This document shows, piece by piece, positions 35,459-44,248 of a DNA stretch of 64,000 bases. Under the pieces are notes generated by a model. It did not search any database. It was given only the letters and a program-made list of their open reading frames with translations, and was not told the origin of the DNA. The position numbers were made by a program, and so were the translations under genes. This DNA comes from an uncultured Bermanella sp. (lineage in GTDB: Bacteria; Pseudomonadota; Gammaproteobacteria; Pseudomonadales; Oceanobacteraceae), in the NCBI GenBank assembly GCA_913058575.1, contig CAJXRF010000006.1:41201-105200 (forward strand). Direction: 5' to 3'. The first letter of the stretch is position 1. Each line of letters opens with the position of its first letter.

Positions 35459-37648
35459 ATGAAAAAGATGCTCAAGAAAACATTATCACCCAAATTCAAA
35501 GGCTTATTATGCTTAAGCATTAGCCTCATGGCCAACGCCAGCCTCGCCGTTGACTATCAATGGAATAACCCAGCCCCCGTTAAAACCCCCAGTAGCCCAA
35601 ATGGTAAAACCATTTTGTTTGATGTATCCCACGGCGGCACTGAAGGCAATGCCGACTGGGTCATTGATGGGGGGTTTTCAGATTTTGCCGATGCCCTAGT
35701 GAATGAGGGTTACCAAGTAGAAGAATATCGTGGCGTCGATTTAAATAACGACGGCAACATACAATATCTTGATGATGTAAACACACCAAGCAACGCCACA
35801 TTAAACGAAGCCATCATCACCTACGATGCCATTTCTCATGGTGATGTTTTTGTACTGGCCGAAACCAATCGTCCTTTTAAAACCAGTGAATACCAAGCCC
35901 TATTGCAGTTTGTACAAAGTGGTAAGGGCATTTATTTTATTGGCGATCATTATAATGCAGACCGTAACTTAAACAGCTGGGATGCCACCGAAGTCTTTAA
36001 CGGTTACAACCGCTCTACTTTAAGCCAATTTAATATTGGCGGTGAATACGGTGATTTACGTAACCCAGGCGATGCCCAAGGTTGGTTATCTGAAAACTTT
36101 GGTGTGCGCTTTCGTTTTAACGCCGTGGATTATCTAGCTGGCGCCAGCGACATCACCCCCGCCCTAGATGCCGAAGGCATCACACAAAATGTAGACCCTA
36201 TCTTAATGGCCGCCGGTGCGACCCTTGCCATTACCGATAAAAATAAAGCCAAAGGCCTGGTGTACTTTTCCCAAACCGATAACGCCACGAAATGGAAATA
36301 CGCCATTGATGAAGGCCTCTATTTTGGTGGCCGAAATGAGGGCCCGTATGTGGCCATTTCTAAATTAGGTTTAGGCAAGGCGGCTTTCATTGGAGACTCC
36401 TCCCCCATTGAAGACGCCACCCCTAAATATAAGCGCCAAGACAGCGGTAGCACCAAAAAAACCTACCCCGGCTGGACCGACCCAGGTCATGGCGCAACGT
36501 TAAGCATTAATATTATTAACTGGTTGGCAAGCCAAGAGAATTATACGCAATTTGATGGCAACCAAGGCCATGCCTCAGGGGAACTCACCCCCATTGCTAA
36601 AGCCCCAGTTGAAATGGATGACCCTGATAACGGCAACCCATGGAGCACCCCCAGTAATGGCTACAATCCTTGGGATACAAACACCTTTGCCTATGGATCA
36701 TTTGCCGCGCCACAAGGGCCTGACGCTAGCGAGCCAACCGACCCCACTGACCCTAGCGATCCAACAGGCAATGAGCTGTCCGTAGAACAAACCCTTGCCC
36801 AAAACAATGGCAGCAGCGTCACGCTCATGGGCCAAGTCACTGCCGCCATTAATGGTGTATACGCGCTACAGCTAAATGATTTATCCAACAGCGAAAGCAT
36901 TATTTATATCAAGCTAGAAAGTGATTTCAGACAAGCCTTCAGCCCAGAGCTTAACCCTGACATTTTAGGTGCACACATCTCCGTCACGGGCACTAAAAAT
37001 GACTACCTTTCAAGCCCTGGGGTACGCAATGTCACTCACATGAGCATCGTAAACGCTGCCCTATCGGTTAGCCAAGCCCTTAATGAAGATAATCAAAGCC
37101 CGATAGTAGTTGAAGGCATTATTAGCAGCGCCCTTAATGATATTTATGCTCTGGTGCTTACCGATGAAAATGATGACACCAGCCAAATATATGTGAAACT
37201 GGAAAGTGATCAGCGCAGCCAATTTAGCCCTGAATTAAACCCCAGCATTTTGCTGCACAAAATTCGCGTAACGGGCGTGCGTGATAACTACATGTCACAA
37301 GCTGGCGTAAAAAGTGTTTCAGAGATTATCGACCTAGGTTTAGTCAATGAAAATGATGACGCCATGTCGGTGAGTGAAGTACTCAATACGGCCAGTGGCA
37401 CACAAGTGTCGTTAAAGGGTTTTGTACAAGCGGGTTTAAACGGCATTTACGGCCTATTGCTTCAAGATGAGAATGATGCCACTCAAACCATTAATATAAA
37501 ATTAGATAGCCAATATCGTCAGCAGTTTAGCCCACAGTTAAACCCAAGCATGCTAGGGGTACGCTTACTGATTAGTGGTAAAAGGGATGCTTACATGGGC
37601 GCAGCAGGCATTCGCTACATTGACAGCATTGAAGTGTTAAGTAACTAA
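35459..37648 (+). CDS. exported GATase-like protein with three C-terminal OB-type repeats
   Basis: 729 residues with a signal peptide (LLCLSISLMANASLA). Residues about 33-370 contain ILFDVSHGGTEGNADWVIDGGFSDFADALVNEGY and GKGIYFIGDHYNAD, typical of class I glutamine-amidotransferase-like (DUF4350-like) exported domains. A linker with repeated D-P-T units (about 425-440) precedes three similar segments of 85-95 residues at roughly 440-530, 540-630 and 640-729. Each has an FSPxLNPxxL core (FSPELNPDIL, FSPELNPSIL, FSPQLNPSML) and resembles YhcR/DUF6359-type OB folds. These may bind a substrate or nucleic acid. It lies in a row of exported phosphatase genes. Catalytic role unknown. Confidence 0.75.
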   Translation: MKKMLKKTLSPKFKGLLCLSISLMANASLAVDYQWNNPAPVKTPSSPNGKTILFDVSHGGTEGNADWVIDGGFSDFADALVNEGYQVEEYRGVDLNNDGNIQYLDDVNTPSNATLNEAIITYDAISHGDVFVLAETNRPFKTSEYQALLQFVQSGKGIYFIGDHYNADRNLNSWDATEVFNGYNRSTLSQFNIGGEYGDLRNPGDAQGWLSENFGVRFRFNAVDYLAGASDITPALDAEGITQNVDPILMAAGATLAITDKNKAKGLVYFSQTDNATKWKYAIDEGLYFGGRNEGPYVAISKLGLGKAAFIGDSSPIEDATPKYKRQDSGSTKKTYPGWTDPGHGATLSINIINWLASQENYTQFDGNQGHASGELTPIAKAPVEMDDPDNGNPWSTPSNGYNPWDTNTFAYGSFAAPQGPDASEPTDPTDPSDPTGNELSVEQTLAQNNGSSVTLMGQVTAAINGVYALQLNDLSNSESIIYIKLESDFRQAFSPELNPDILGAHISVTGTKNDYLSSPGVRNVTHMSIVNAALSVSQALNEDNQSPIVVEGIISSALNDIYALVLTDENDDTSQIYVKLESDQRSQFSPELNPSILLHKIRVTGVRDNYMSQAGVKSVSEIIDLGLVNENDDAMSVSEVLNTASGTQVSLKGFVQAGLNGIYGLLLQDENDATQTINIKLDSQYRQQFSPQLNPSMLGVRLLISGKRDAYMGAAGIRYIDSIEVLSN

Positions 37649-37673
37649 ACACTTGGTAATTTATTAATTTAGT

Positions 37674-37702
37674 TGACGGCTCAACCAGGAGTCGAGCCGT
37701 CA
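37674..37702 (+). terminator. possible terminator after the OB-repeat protein
   Basis: The 9-bp stem TGACGGCTC / GAGCCGTCA with an 11-base loop begins 26 bp after the stop and is followed by a short TTTATGT, a weak T-run. A plausible intrinsic terminator, though not strong. Confidence 0.55.
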
Positions 37703-38110
37703 TTTATGTCATTAAAAAAACCTGAATAAAATTTCCTGAATCAAGTTTTCTCAATATCACTATACACAAATCACGACACAATCTTGCTTTAAAACGGCTA
37801 TAGATCATTAGCCTACTTAAAAAACCCATCGCTAATTTTAAATAATTTTCTTACTTTTTAAAGTAAATAAACCTATCCAGACGTACAGTTTTTTCATGCA
37901 GTTAAAATATCGCCCTGTAGTATGATTTTTTCACTCATATCAAGTAGATAAAATTTATTCATGGTATTTATTTAATCCAACTCTTAGTATTCCGGCACTC
38001 GTCATTACAGATTCATGTACGAGTCATCACATTGTCAATTATATAAATTAGTCTGTTGGATGCTGTTACTTATTAATACGATAACAACCATAATAATGAG
38101 AGGAAAAAAC
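37703..38110. other. 408-bp AT-rich intergenic stretch, no gene seen
   Basis: No plausible frame with a ribosome-binding site is present until GAGAGGA before the ATG at 38111. It probably holds the promoter of the calcineurin-like phosphatase gene. I looked for Pho-box repeats of 11-bp spacing and found none convincing. Confidence 0.5.
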
Positions 38111-40150
38111 ATGATGAGACCTATTCTTGGAGCCCTAATAAGTGCCTGCTTAATAAGCACACCTATTATGGCTGATGTCGTGATTAACAAACGCATTAGC
38201 ACAGGCAATGACGATGTTGAGGAGCGAATCGACGGCTCCATGTATCTCAATAGCAGCGATATAGAACTGGTTTATGATGGCAGTAAAAATCAAACCATAG
38301 GTTTACGTTTTCAAGATTTAACCATTCCACAAGGTGCCATCATCACTACGGCCTATGTGCAGTTTACCGTAGACGAAACCAATAGCGCTGCCACCTCCGT
38401 TACCATTCGTGCCCAAGACACCGATAGCGCATCTGCTTTTACCAACAGCGATTTTAATGTTTCTAGTCGTTTAACCACCAGTGAGTCTGTTTCTTGGCAG
38501 CCTGCCAATTGGAGCTCAGTGGGCGCTGCCGGTAACGATCAACGCACACCTGAAATGAAGAGCATAATTCAAGAAGTGGTAAACCGATCAGGTTGGCTGG
38601 CTGGCAATGAATTAGCGCTTATTATTACTGGCTCAGGTGAGCGCACCGCAGAATCCTATAACGGCTCGAGCAGTAAAGCTGCGCTTTTACACATTGAGTA
38701 CGCCGACGATGGCTCCGGTGGAAATAATGGTGGCGGCAGTCAAAGTGCCAGTTTAAATAAACGTATTAGCAGTAGCCTAGATGATGTGGAACAGAATGCC
38801 GATGGCGACATGTATACCAACAGCTCTGACATAGAGTTAGTGAACGATGGCAGTGATCAAACCATTGGCCTACGGTTTACCAACATTCAAATTCCGCAAG
38901 GCTCTGTTATTGACAACGCCTACATTCAATTCACCACCGATGAAAGCAATTCAGGCAGTACTTCAGTCACCATTCAGGGTGAAAATGTGAATGATGCCCC
39001 TGCATTTACTAACGTAAACAACAATGTCACCAATCGCTCACTAACCAATGCAGCTGTCAACTGGCAGCCTCCTGCTTGGACTGTGGTGGGTGCTGCCGGT
39101 AGTGATCAACAAACCCCTAGTTTAACCAACATCGTTCAAGAAATTGTAAACCGAGGTGGTTGGCAAGGCGGCAACGACATGGCGTTTGTAATCGCAGGAC
39201 AAGGTGAACGTACTGCCGAATCCTTCGATGGTTCCAGCAGTCAGGCGCCCCTATTGCATATTGATTATCAGACCGATGGAAATAACAATGGCGGTGGCAA
39301 CCAGGGTGAAGGGGTTAAAATTGCGTTTATCGGCGACACGGGAGCGGACAGTAATTTTCAATCGGTGTTAAACCTCATTCAAAGTGAAGGGGCCGATTTT
39401 ACTCTAGTGGCTGGCGATACTTCTTACAATAGTAGTAAGGATGATAACTGGGATGCCATGGTACGCAATACTTTAGGATCTGACCCTGCATTAATTGCCG
39501 CCGGCAACCATGATTATGGTGACAGTAATATTGCCGATGTCATCGCTTATGGAATAAACCGTTTAAACAACCAATCTAATCTGCAATGCAGCGGTAGCTA
39601 CGCCGAACAAATGACCTGCCAAATTGGCAACGTGTACATTGTGCTATCTGCTATTGGTTCTAGTGGCAGTCGAACTGATCACGAGAACTTTATTAACAGT
39701 GGTTTAATTAATGCACCTGACAATGCTTGGAGAGTTTGCGCTTGGCACAAAAATCAGCGCGACATGCAGGCTGGTGGTAAATCAGATGAAGTGGGCTGGA
39801 CCGCTTATGAAACCTGTCGTCAACACGGTGCTATTATTTCAACTGGCCATGAACATTCATATTCTCGTACCCATTTATTAAGTGACATGAGTGAGCAAAC
39901 GGTAGCCAGTAGTGCCTCTAGCTTTACTGTCTCGGAAGGTGAAACCTTTGCGTTTGTATCTGGCTTAGGTGGCATAGGAACCCGTGATCAAGAACGGGAT
40001 GGGGACTGGTGGGCAAGTATCTACACCTCTACACAGGGTGCGCGCTATGGTGCTATGTTTGGTACTTTCTTTGATGACCATGCTGATTTTTATTTTAAAA
40101 ATATTGATGGCCAAATTATTGATCAGTTTACGGTGTTAAAAGGGTATTAG
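38111..40150 (+). CDS. exported calcineurin-like phosphatase with duplicated N-terminal domain
   Basis: 679 residues from the ATG at 38111, which has GAGAGGA about 8 bases upstream and starts a signal peptide (LISACLISTPIMA). Two similar ~190-residue domains follow, each containing KRIS...DVE, SSDIEL, IGLRF, IPQG, VTI and GERTAES (about residues 22-205 and 217-398); both end in a short Gly/Asn-rich linker. The C-terminal metallophosphatase domain has IAFIGDTGADSN, LVAGDTSYN, AAGNHDYGD, CAWHKNQRD and TGHEHSYSR, the classic dinuclear metal motifs. It is exported; the N-terminal pair probably binds a surface or carbohydrate (inference). It is followed by two small exported proteins. Confidence 0.85.
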   Translation: MMRPILGALISACLISTPIMADVVINKRISTGNDDVEERIDGSMYLNSSDIELVYDGSKNQTIGLRFQDLTIPQGAIITTAYVQFTVDETNSAATSVTIRAQDTDSASAFTNSDFNVSSRLTTSESVSWQPANWSSVGAAGNDQRTPEMKSIIQEVVNRSGWLAGNELALIITGSGERTAESYNGSSSKAALLHIEYADDGSGGNNGGGSQSASLNKRISSSLDDVEQNADGDMYTNSSDIELVNDGSDQTIGLRFTNIQIPQGSVIDNAYIQFTTDESNSGSTSVTIQGENVNDAPAFTNVNNNVTNRSLTNAAVNWQPPAWTVVGAAGSDQQTPSLTNIVQEIVNRGGWQGGNDMAFVIAGQGERTAESFDGSSSQAPLLHIDYQTDGNNNGGGNQGEGVKIAFIGDTGADSNFQSVLNLIQSEGADFTLVAGDTSYNSSKDDNWDAMVRNTLGSDPALIAAGNHDYGDSNIADVIAYGINRLNNQSNLQCSGSYAEQMTCQIGNVYIVLSAIGSSGSRTDHENFINSGLINAPDNAWRVCAWHKNQRDMQAGGKSDEVGWTAYETCRQHGAIISTGHEHSYSRTHLLSDMSEQTVASSASSFTVSEGETFAFVSGLGGIGTRDQERDGDWWASIYTSTQGARYGAMFGTFFDDHADFYFKNIDGQIIDQFTVLKGY

Positions 40151-40151
40151 T

Positions 40152-40442
40152 ATGAAAGTCTTGCTTTCAATTGTAATTTTCTTTTCACATGGCGCTCTGG
40201 CTTTTACCGATTGCGAAGCCACCATTGAAGAGGGCCGGCATTTGGGAAGCATCAAGCAAGAAGCCATAGAGTCTGCGTGGGAAGAAGCGGTAGATAACTG
40301 CTATCCAGGTAAGGCAGAACGCTTGTCTGCTCATTGCGAGTCTCTTGGGGAAGATGAGCAATCAAGCTTTCGTTGCACTCAAGAAGTATCCTGTACCACC
40401 TGTGCAGGTGACCTAGTGAGAAAATACGAAGCCCTTGACTAA
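40152..40442 (+). CDS. small exported Cys-containing protein
   Basis: 96 residues, starting 1 bp after the phosphatase stop (TAGTATG), so it is probably translationally coupled to it. It has a signal peptide (LLSIVIFFSHGALA). The mature part has six Cys: one each in TDCEAT, DNCYPG, AHCESL and RCTQEV, plus two in SCTTCAG, which suggests disulfide bonds. It has no enzymatic motif and no family I recognise. Its position makes it a candidate partner of the phosphatase. Confidence 0.7.
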   Translation: MKVLLSIVIFFSHGALAFTDCEATIEEGRHLGSIKQEAIESAWEEAVDNCYPGKAERLSAHCESLGEDEQSSFRCTQEVSCTTCAGDLVRKYEALD

Positions 40443-40445
40443 AGT

Positions 40446-40482
40446 AAACTGGCCAGTGCCAAATGCGCACTGGCCAGTTTTT
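40446..40482 (+). terminator. Rho-independent terminator after the small exported gene
   Basis: The 14-bp stem AAACTGGCCAGTGC (40446-40459) pairs with GCACTGGCCAGTTT (40467-40480), with a 7-base loop and a following T-run. It begins just after the stop of the small Cys-containing protein. Confidence 0.9.
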
Positions 40483-40514
40483 AATGACACTCAGTTTCAT
40501 TAATGGAAAACACC

Positions 40515-41006
40515 ATGATAAAAATCGTAAAAATATTACTGGTAGGCATCACTATTGGACTTTGCTCGCTGAGCTATGCAGACAATGTTTATTCAAAATT
40601 TGACGTTTTAAAAGACGACCATAATAGTGATCATGAACAGCACGAAAAAGAAGAAGCGTTAGCATTAAAAAAACGCTTGGCGTCACTCACCAATGCCAGC
40701 CGTTATGCCTGCCGACTCACATCTAGTTTTAGCCAATGCCGAGAGTACCCCATTAACGAAACACTGGTTCACAAATTATCAGATTTAAAAGCCAGCTGTG
40801 AATCTTTACCGGGCTCGCAATTCAAACAAGGCAACTGCCCGAGTTTGGATCGAATCGCACAATGCAAACATATCCAACTGGATTACCATGACCCCCACAC
40901 CCTCATTTACAATAATCATTATTATGCAACCGGTCAGCAGCCTTGGAAATCAAACGACTTAAAACGTATCTGTCAGGATTTAGAGGGGGTATTAGTGGTC
41001 AATTAA
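40515..41006 (+). CDS. exported hypothetical protein
   Basis: 163 residues from the ATG at 40515; a GGAA sequence lies just upstream. An ATG four codons earlier (40503) has no ribosome-binding site. The signal peptide is ILLVGITIGLCSLSYA. The mature part is charged and contains His/Asp/Glu-rich stretches (DDHNSDHEQHEKEE) and six Cys (YACRL, SQCREY, SCESL, NCPSL, QCKH, ICQD), so disulfide bonding is likely. It lies after a strong terminator, so it has its own promoter. Family not recognised. Confidence 0.65.
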   Translation: MIKIVKILLVGITIGLCSLSYADNVYSKFDVLKDDHNSDHEQHEKEEALALKKRLASLTNASRYACRLTSSFSQCREYPINETLVHKLSDLKASCESLPGSQFKQGNCPSLDRIAQCKHIQLDYHDPHTLIYNNHYYATGQQPWKSNDLKRICQDLEGVLVVN

Positions 41007-41027
41007 TTATTTTTGCTATTCATTTCA

Positions 41028-41080
41028 ATTACTCCCATTCCGACACAAGCACTAAAAAAGCGTTAATACATGGGAGTAAT
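41028..41080. repeat. 11-bp inverted repeats flanking 31 bp
   Basis: ATTACTCCCAT at 41028-41038 is repeated as its exact reverse complement at 41070-41080. The element lies between the convergent ends of the exported protein gene and the TauE/SafE gene. The loop is too large for a classic terminator. Chance or a processing structure are both possible. Confidence 0.6.
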
Positions 41081-41144
41081 CGACAAAAATATTGAAAAAC
41101 ATCTAATGAAAACCAATCAACTCGACAATTATTTTTACCATTGA

Positions 41145-42056
41145 TCAAGATAACATCGTAACCATTAAGTAACTTGCCCCACTGAATACGATCCAAATAG
41201 CAACAAAACGCTTAAGCGTAACAGCGCCAATTTTCAAGGCGATCATGCCCGCCAATGCCCCGCCCATGGCTGCAGCTGGTGCCGCGAACATCCAAACCAA
41301 AATATGAATTTGTTCAGTTTCCCATATATGGTAAGGCAGCCCAGCCCATACATTAATAGCAGACACCGTCACGGCAATGGCAATTGAGAAATTCACAGTG
41401 AACCCTCGCAATATAAGCAATACGGCCAATAGCTCTCCAACCCCCACTGACAACCAAGCGGTTATAACCCCTCCCACAAAACTCACCCAACACAGGGTTA
41501 TATTATTAATATTACCTTTTCCCTCATTTAATTGATTGTTGGCTGAGCGGGTTAATAAAATACCCCCTACCACAATTGAAAATACTGAAAACAGAATATG
41601 AACCGATACAGGAGGATGGGGGAATCCATACTGGGTTAGCCACAATCCCATAAGACTAAACGGCAGAGTTACCTTTAATACATTATAAAAATCCAACCAT
41701 TGTTTAGACTCTTTTTTAATCATGGCCTTTACGCGTACTTGGCGCCATGCGATTGCCCCAGCGGTCATGCCAAAACATTGAATGGCGAAGCTAGTGGCCA
41801 AAGCAGTTTCGGCTGCCATGCCTAACAATACAAAAGCCGGGAAAAAAATAATTCCTCCACCGGCTCCCGTGGTGTTTGCCACTATGGCTGCCAATAAACC
41901 AATTATAAAAAAGTGGCCATATTCCCTGATCACATCAGGCAATATCAAATGAGCGTTTGGCTCGAATCCTATGGCAAGACTGTACGCCACCAATAGAGTG
42001 AGCAAACAATAAAATACTCTAGGGTCAGTTAGGGTATTGCGGTAATTACGCATCAT
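41145..42056 (-). CDS. TauE/SafE-family membrane permease
   Basis: 303 residues with about eight membrane helices. Early sequence shows FFIIGLLAAIVANTTGAGGGIIFFPAFVLLGM, the conserved TauE/SafE motif (GAGGGI), and a second half with LCWVSFVGGVITAWLSVGVGELLAVLLIL. Family members move sulfur-containing or related small anions across the inner membrane. Its start codon directly abuts the stop of the barrel gene (0-bp gap), so it is the last gene of the 18-gene operon. Why a sulfite-exporter-type permease belongs to this set is unclear; sulfonate or sulfur-linked chemistry is one idea (inference). Confidence 0.85.
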   Translation of the reverse strand: MMRNYRNTLTDPRVFYCLLTLLVAYSLAIGFEPNAHLILPDVIREYGHFFIIGLLAAIVANTTGAGGGIIFFPAFVLLGMAAETALATSFAIQCFGMTAGAIAWRQVRVKAMIKKESKQWLDFYNVLKVTLPFSLMGLWLTQYGFPHPPVSVHILFSVFSIVVGGILLTRSANNQLNEGKGNINNITLCWVSFVGGVITAWLSVGVGELLAVLLILRGFTVNFSIAIAVTVSAINVWAGLPYHIWETEQIHILVWMFAAPAAAMGGALAGMIALKIGAVTLKRFVAIWIVFSGASYLMVTMLS

Positions 42057-43367
42057 TTAAAAGTGATAATAAAGTGAAAAGCGAACTTGCTGTTCAGATG
42101 GCAGTAAACCGTATTCGCAGGTTTCGCAGCCTGTAAAAATTTGGCCCTTTATACGAGTGCTAATATGATCACTCCAGTTCTGAATCAGTTCTAAATTGTG
42201 ATAAACGCTATCGTCATTTAAATTCATTTGAAAACTTTGTCGATAATGCAACCAATAACTAGAGCGTGTATTGGCAATCATGCCATATAGGTATTCTTTT
42301 CTTAATGGGCCCAAGGCCAACTGATCATAGCTATCCGCTAAAAAAGTATAGGCTTCAGTAGCCAAGGGCGTTTGCAAACTTGCCTTGGCAAGGCTGACTT
42401 GATCTTTAACCAATTGCCACTCATCATCGCTGTAACCATGTTGGTTATAAAGATATTCAATGGTCACATCCCAACCATTCGCCAAACTTAGCTGAGAGCC
42501 AAACACGTAACGGCCAAATCCCGATTCATCATCAGGTGTGTAGCTTAAGTTGGAAGCCAAAGCTAATTCCCGCTCTTGTTGCCAAGTGCCTTCCATACGC
42601 ACTGTTATGGCATCATTTAATAATGCGCTCATGGTAAAAGCATAATTAGTGGAAGCCCCTTCTAGATGATGAATCACCAACCGAGAATCCACATCCCCTT
42701 CCCTGTTTATACTCACGGCGTATTGGCTATTTGAGTTGAAGGTTTCCCCATCATAATCGCTGGCATAAGAACTGACACTCCATTGACCCGTTCGCCATTC
42801 CAGTACTGCCATATCCCAACCACGTTGCTGGGTTAAGTCATCGTCATCTAAACTCACTTGGTCATAACTGGGTTTCAATAAGTTAGCTGGGGTCCAGTTA
42901 TACCCATTGCTCCATTGGGGTTTGATACGCCCTATCTGGCTGCGCCAAGTTCCAGACTGGCTACTCCATTCCAAGTACCCTTCTAACAAAGGGTGCTTAT
43001 TAGTGGTGTTGGTTTCTTGATCATCGGTCTGAATTTTATTTTGAATGAGCGCAAAGCGGCCCACACTGGACCATTGCCCACCTGAGCTCACTTGCCAGCC
43101 ACTGTCCAAAGCCAACTGCTGATAGGATTCATCAAAAGCAATAACCCCCGCATCAAACAAGCCGTCATCACGAATACTGTCTGATTGATAATAGCCGTGC
43201 AGTTCATTACGGAAATTCCAATTAAATGCGCTTTTAATGGCTGATGATTCATTGGGCAATTCACTAGGAAAGTCTCCAAAGGGGTCCACGATATCCGCAC
43301 TTTCGGCAAAGCTTGAATGAACAAAACCCGTTAAAAAACACACAAATAGTGAACGACAATATTTCAT
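42057..43367 (-). CDS. exported outer-membrane beta-barrel-like protein
   Basis: 436 residues with a signal peptide (SLFVCFLTGFVHSSFA). The mature sequence has many alternating strands with aromatic girdle residues (RNELHGYYQSDSI, GYLEWSSQSGTWRSQIG, RFSLYYHF at the end, the C-terminal Phe that barrel-assembly machinery recognises). It belongs to the class of barrels found beside LolA-like proteins and exporters (DUF1302-like in appearance), but I cannot name the family exactly. It lies 2 bp after the LolA-like gene and directly before the TauE/SafE gene. It probably forms the outer-membrane end of the export set. Confidence 0.7.
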   Translation of the reverse strand: MKYCRSLFVCFLTGFVHSSFAESADIVDPFGDFPSELPNESSAIKSAFNWNFRNELHGYYQSDSIRDDGLFDAGVIAFDESYQQLALDSGWQVSSGGQWSSVGRFALIQNKIQTDDQETNTTNKHPLLEGYLEWSSQSGTWRSQIGRIKPQWSNGYNWTPANLLKPSYDQVSLDDDDLTQQRGWDMAVLEWRTGQWSVSSYASDYDGETFNSNSQYAVSINREGDVDSRLVIHHLEGASTNYAFTMSALLNDAITVRMEGTWQQERELALASNLSYTPDDESGFGRYVFGSQLSLANGWDVTIEYLYNQHGYSDDEWQLVKDQVSLAKASLQTPLATEAYTFLADSYDQLALGPLRKEYLYGMIANTRSSYWLHYRQSFQMNLNDDSVYHNLELIQNWSDHISTRIKGQIFTGCETCEYGLLPSEQQVRFSLYYHF

Positions 43368-43369
43368 AT

Positions 43370-44248
43370 TTAAAACTGCAGGTTAGTTAATGCTGATTTT
43401 TGAAACTCCGTCTCGTTTAAAGAGCGTAACTTGTAATCATCAAATTTCATCCAAGTGTAGTTATCCTTAATTAGACCATCTACCAGTAATAGCTTATGGA
43501 CCTTCACTTTATTCGCAAACTCTTTGAAGCCTTTATAATAAGCGGTTTTAAGCAGTTTATTAGATCGAGTGTAAAATTCACTTTTCAAAGGGCGCTGACC
43601 TGATTGCTGAGAAAACCAAACCTTAATATGATCATAAGCCAATCCGGTATCTTTACTGCTTAAAGCAAGCACCCAATAATTTACACCTTCTATCGTTTCT
43701 TCACCTTGCAAAGCGGCCTGATAATGTTCAGAGAAGTTGGTGCCCACTACATCACTGTTACTGGTTTCGCCAATTAGTCGTTGCGAAGGAGCGATGCGAA
43801 TAACACGACGAGTCCCGGGAATCGATAACCACATATTCTTGCCTTCTTTTAACATGGCTCGCCCCTTATCACGGGCTGGAGCATCAAAATGTACCAGGGA
43901 TTGATTTCCTAATACTTTGACGCTTAACTCATTTTTTTTAGGGTCCTTATTTTTTTTGTAACTGATATTGGTAATTGAAAAAGAAAAACCTTGGTCGCGA
44001 TATCCGCGGTAATCATCAAGTGCCACCACCAGTTCATCCACTTGTGTTTGAGTTAATAAGATATTCTCTGTGCTTGAAAGTGCGGTGCTTGAAAGTGCGC
44101 TATTTGAAAATGAAAGACCCAATACAAACAACAGTGTTAACAACCCACAAAATGAATTATTCAACCCCTTCCTAAAGCGTTCATGGCAACCTACTACTAA
44201 ACCCATACTCTGTACTCCAACAATATTACGACTAGCATCACTAACCAT
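43370..44248 (-). CDS. LolA-like outer-membrane lipoprotein-sorting protein
   Basis: 292 residues, with a hydrophobic segment at about 33-50 (FCGLLTLLFVLGLSFSNSA) as signal peptide or anchor. The beta-rich body contains YRGYRDQGFSFSITNISY, SLVHFDAPARDKGRAMLKEGKNMWLSIPGTRRVIRIAPSQRLIG and VNYWVLALSSKD, matching LolA-like proteins (PF17131-type). These carry lipids or lipoproteins through the periplasm. The start overlaps the upstream permease stop by 1 bp (TAATG), so it is translationally coupled. It fits between the ABC permease and the outer-membrane barrel as a periplasmic carrier. Confidence 0.85.
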   Translation of the reverse strand: MVSDASRNIVGVQSMGLVVGCHERFRKGLNNSFCGLLTLLFVLGLSFSNSALSSTALSSTENILLTQTQVDELVVALDDYRGYRDQGFSFSITNISYKKNKDPKKNELSVKVLGNQSLVHFDAPARDKGRAMLKEGKNMWLSIPGTRRVIRIAPSQRLIGETSNSDVVGTNFSEHYQAALQGEETIEGVNYWVLALSSKDTGLAYDHIKVWFSQQSGQRPLKSEFYTRSNKLLKTAYYKGFKEFANKVKVHKLLLVDGLIKDNYTWMKFDDYKLRSLNETEFQKSALTNLQF

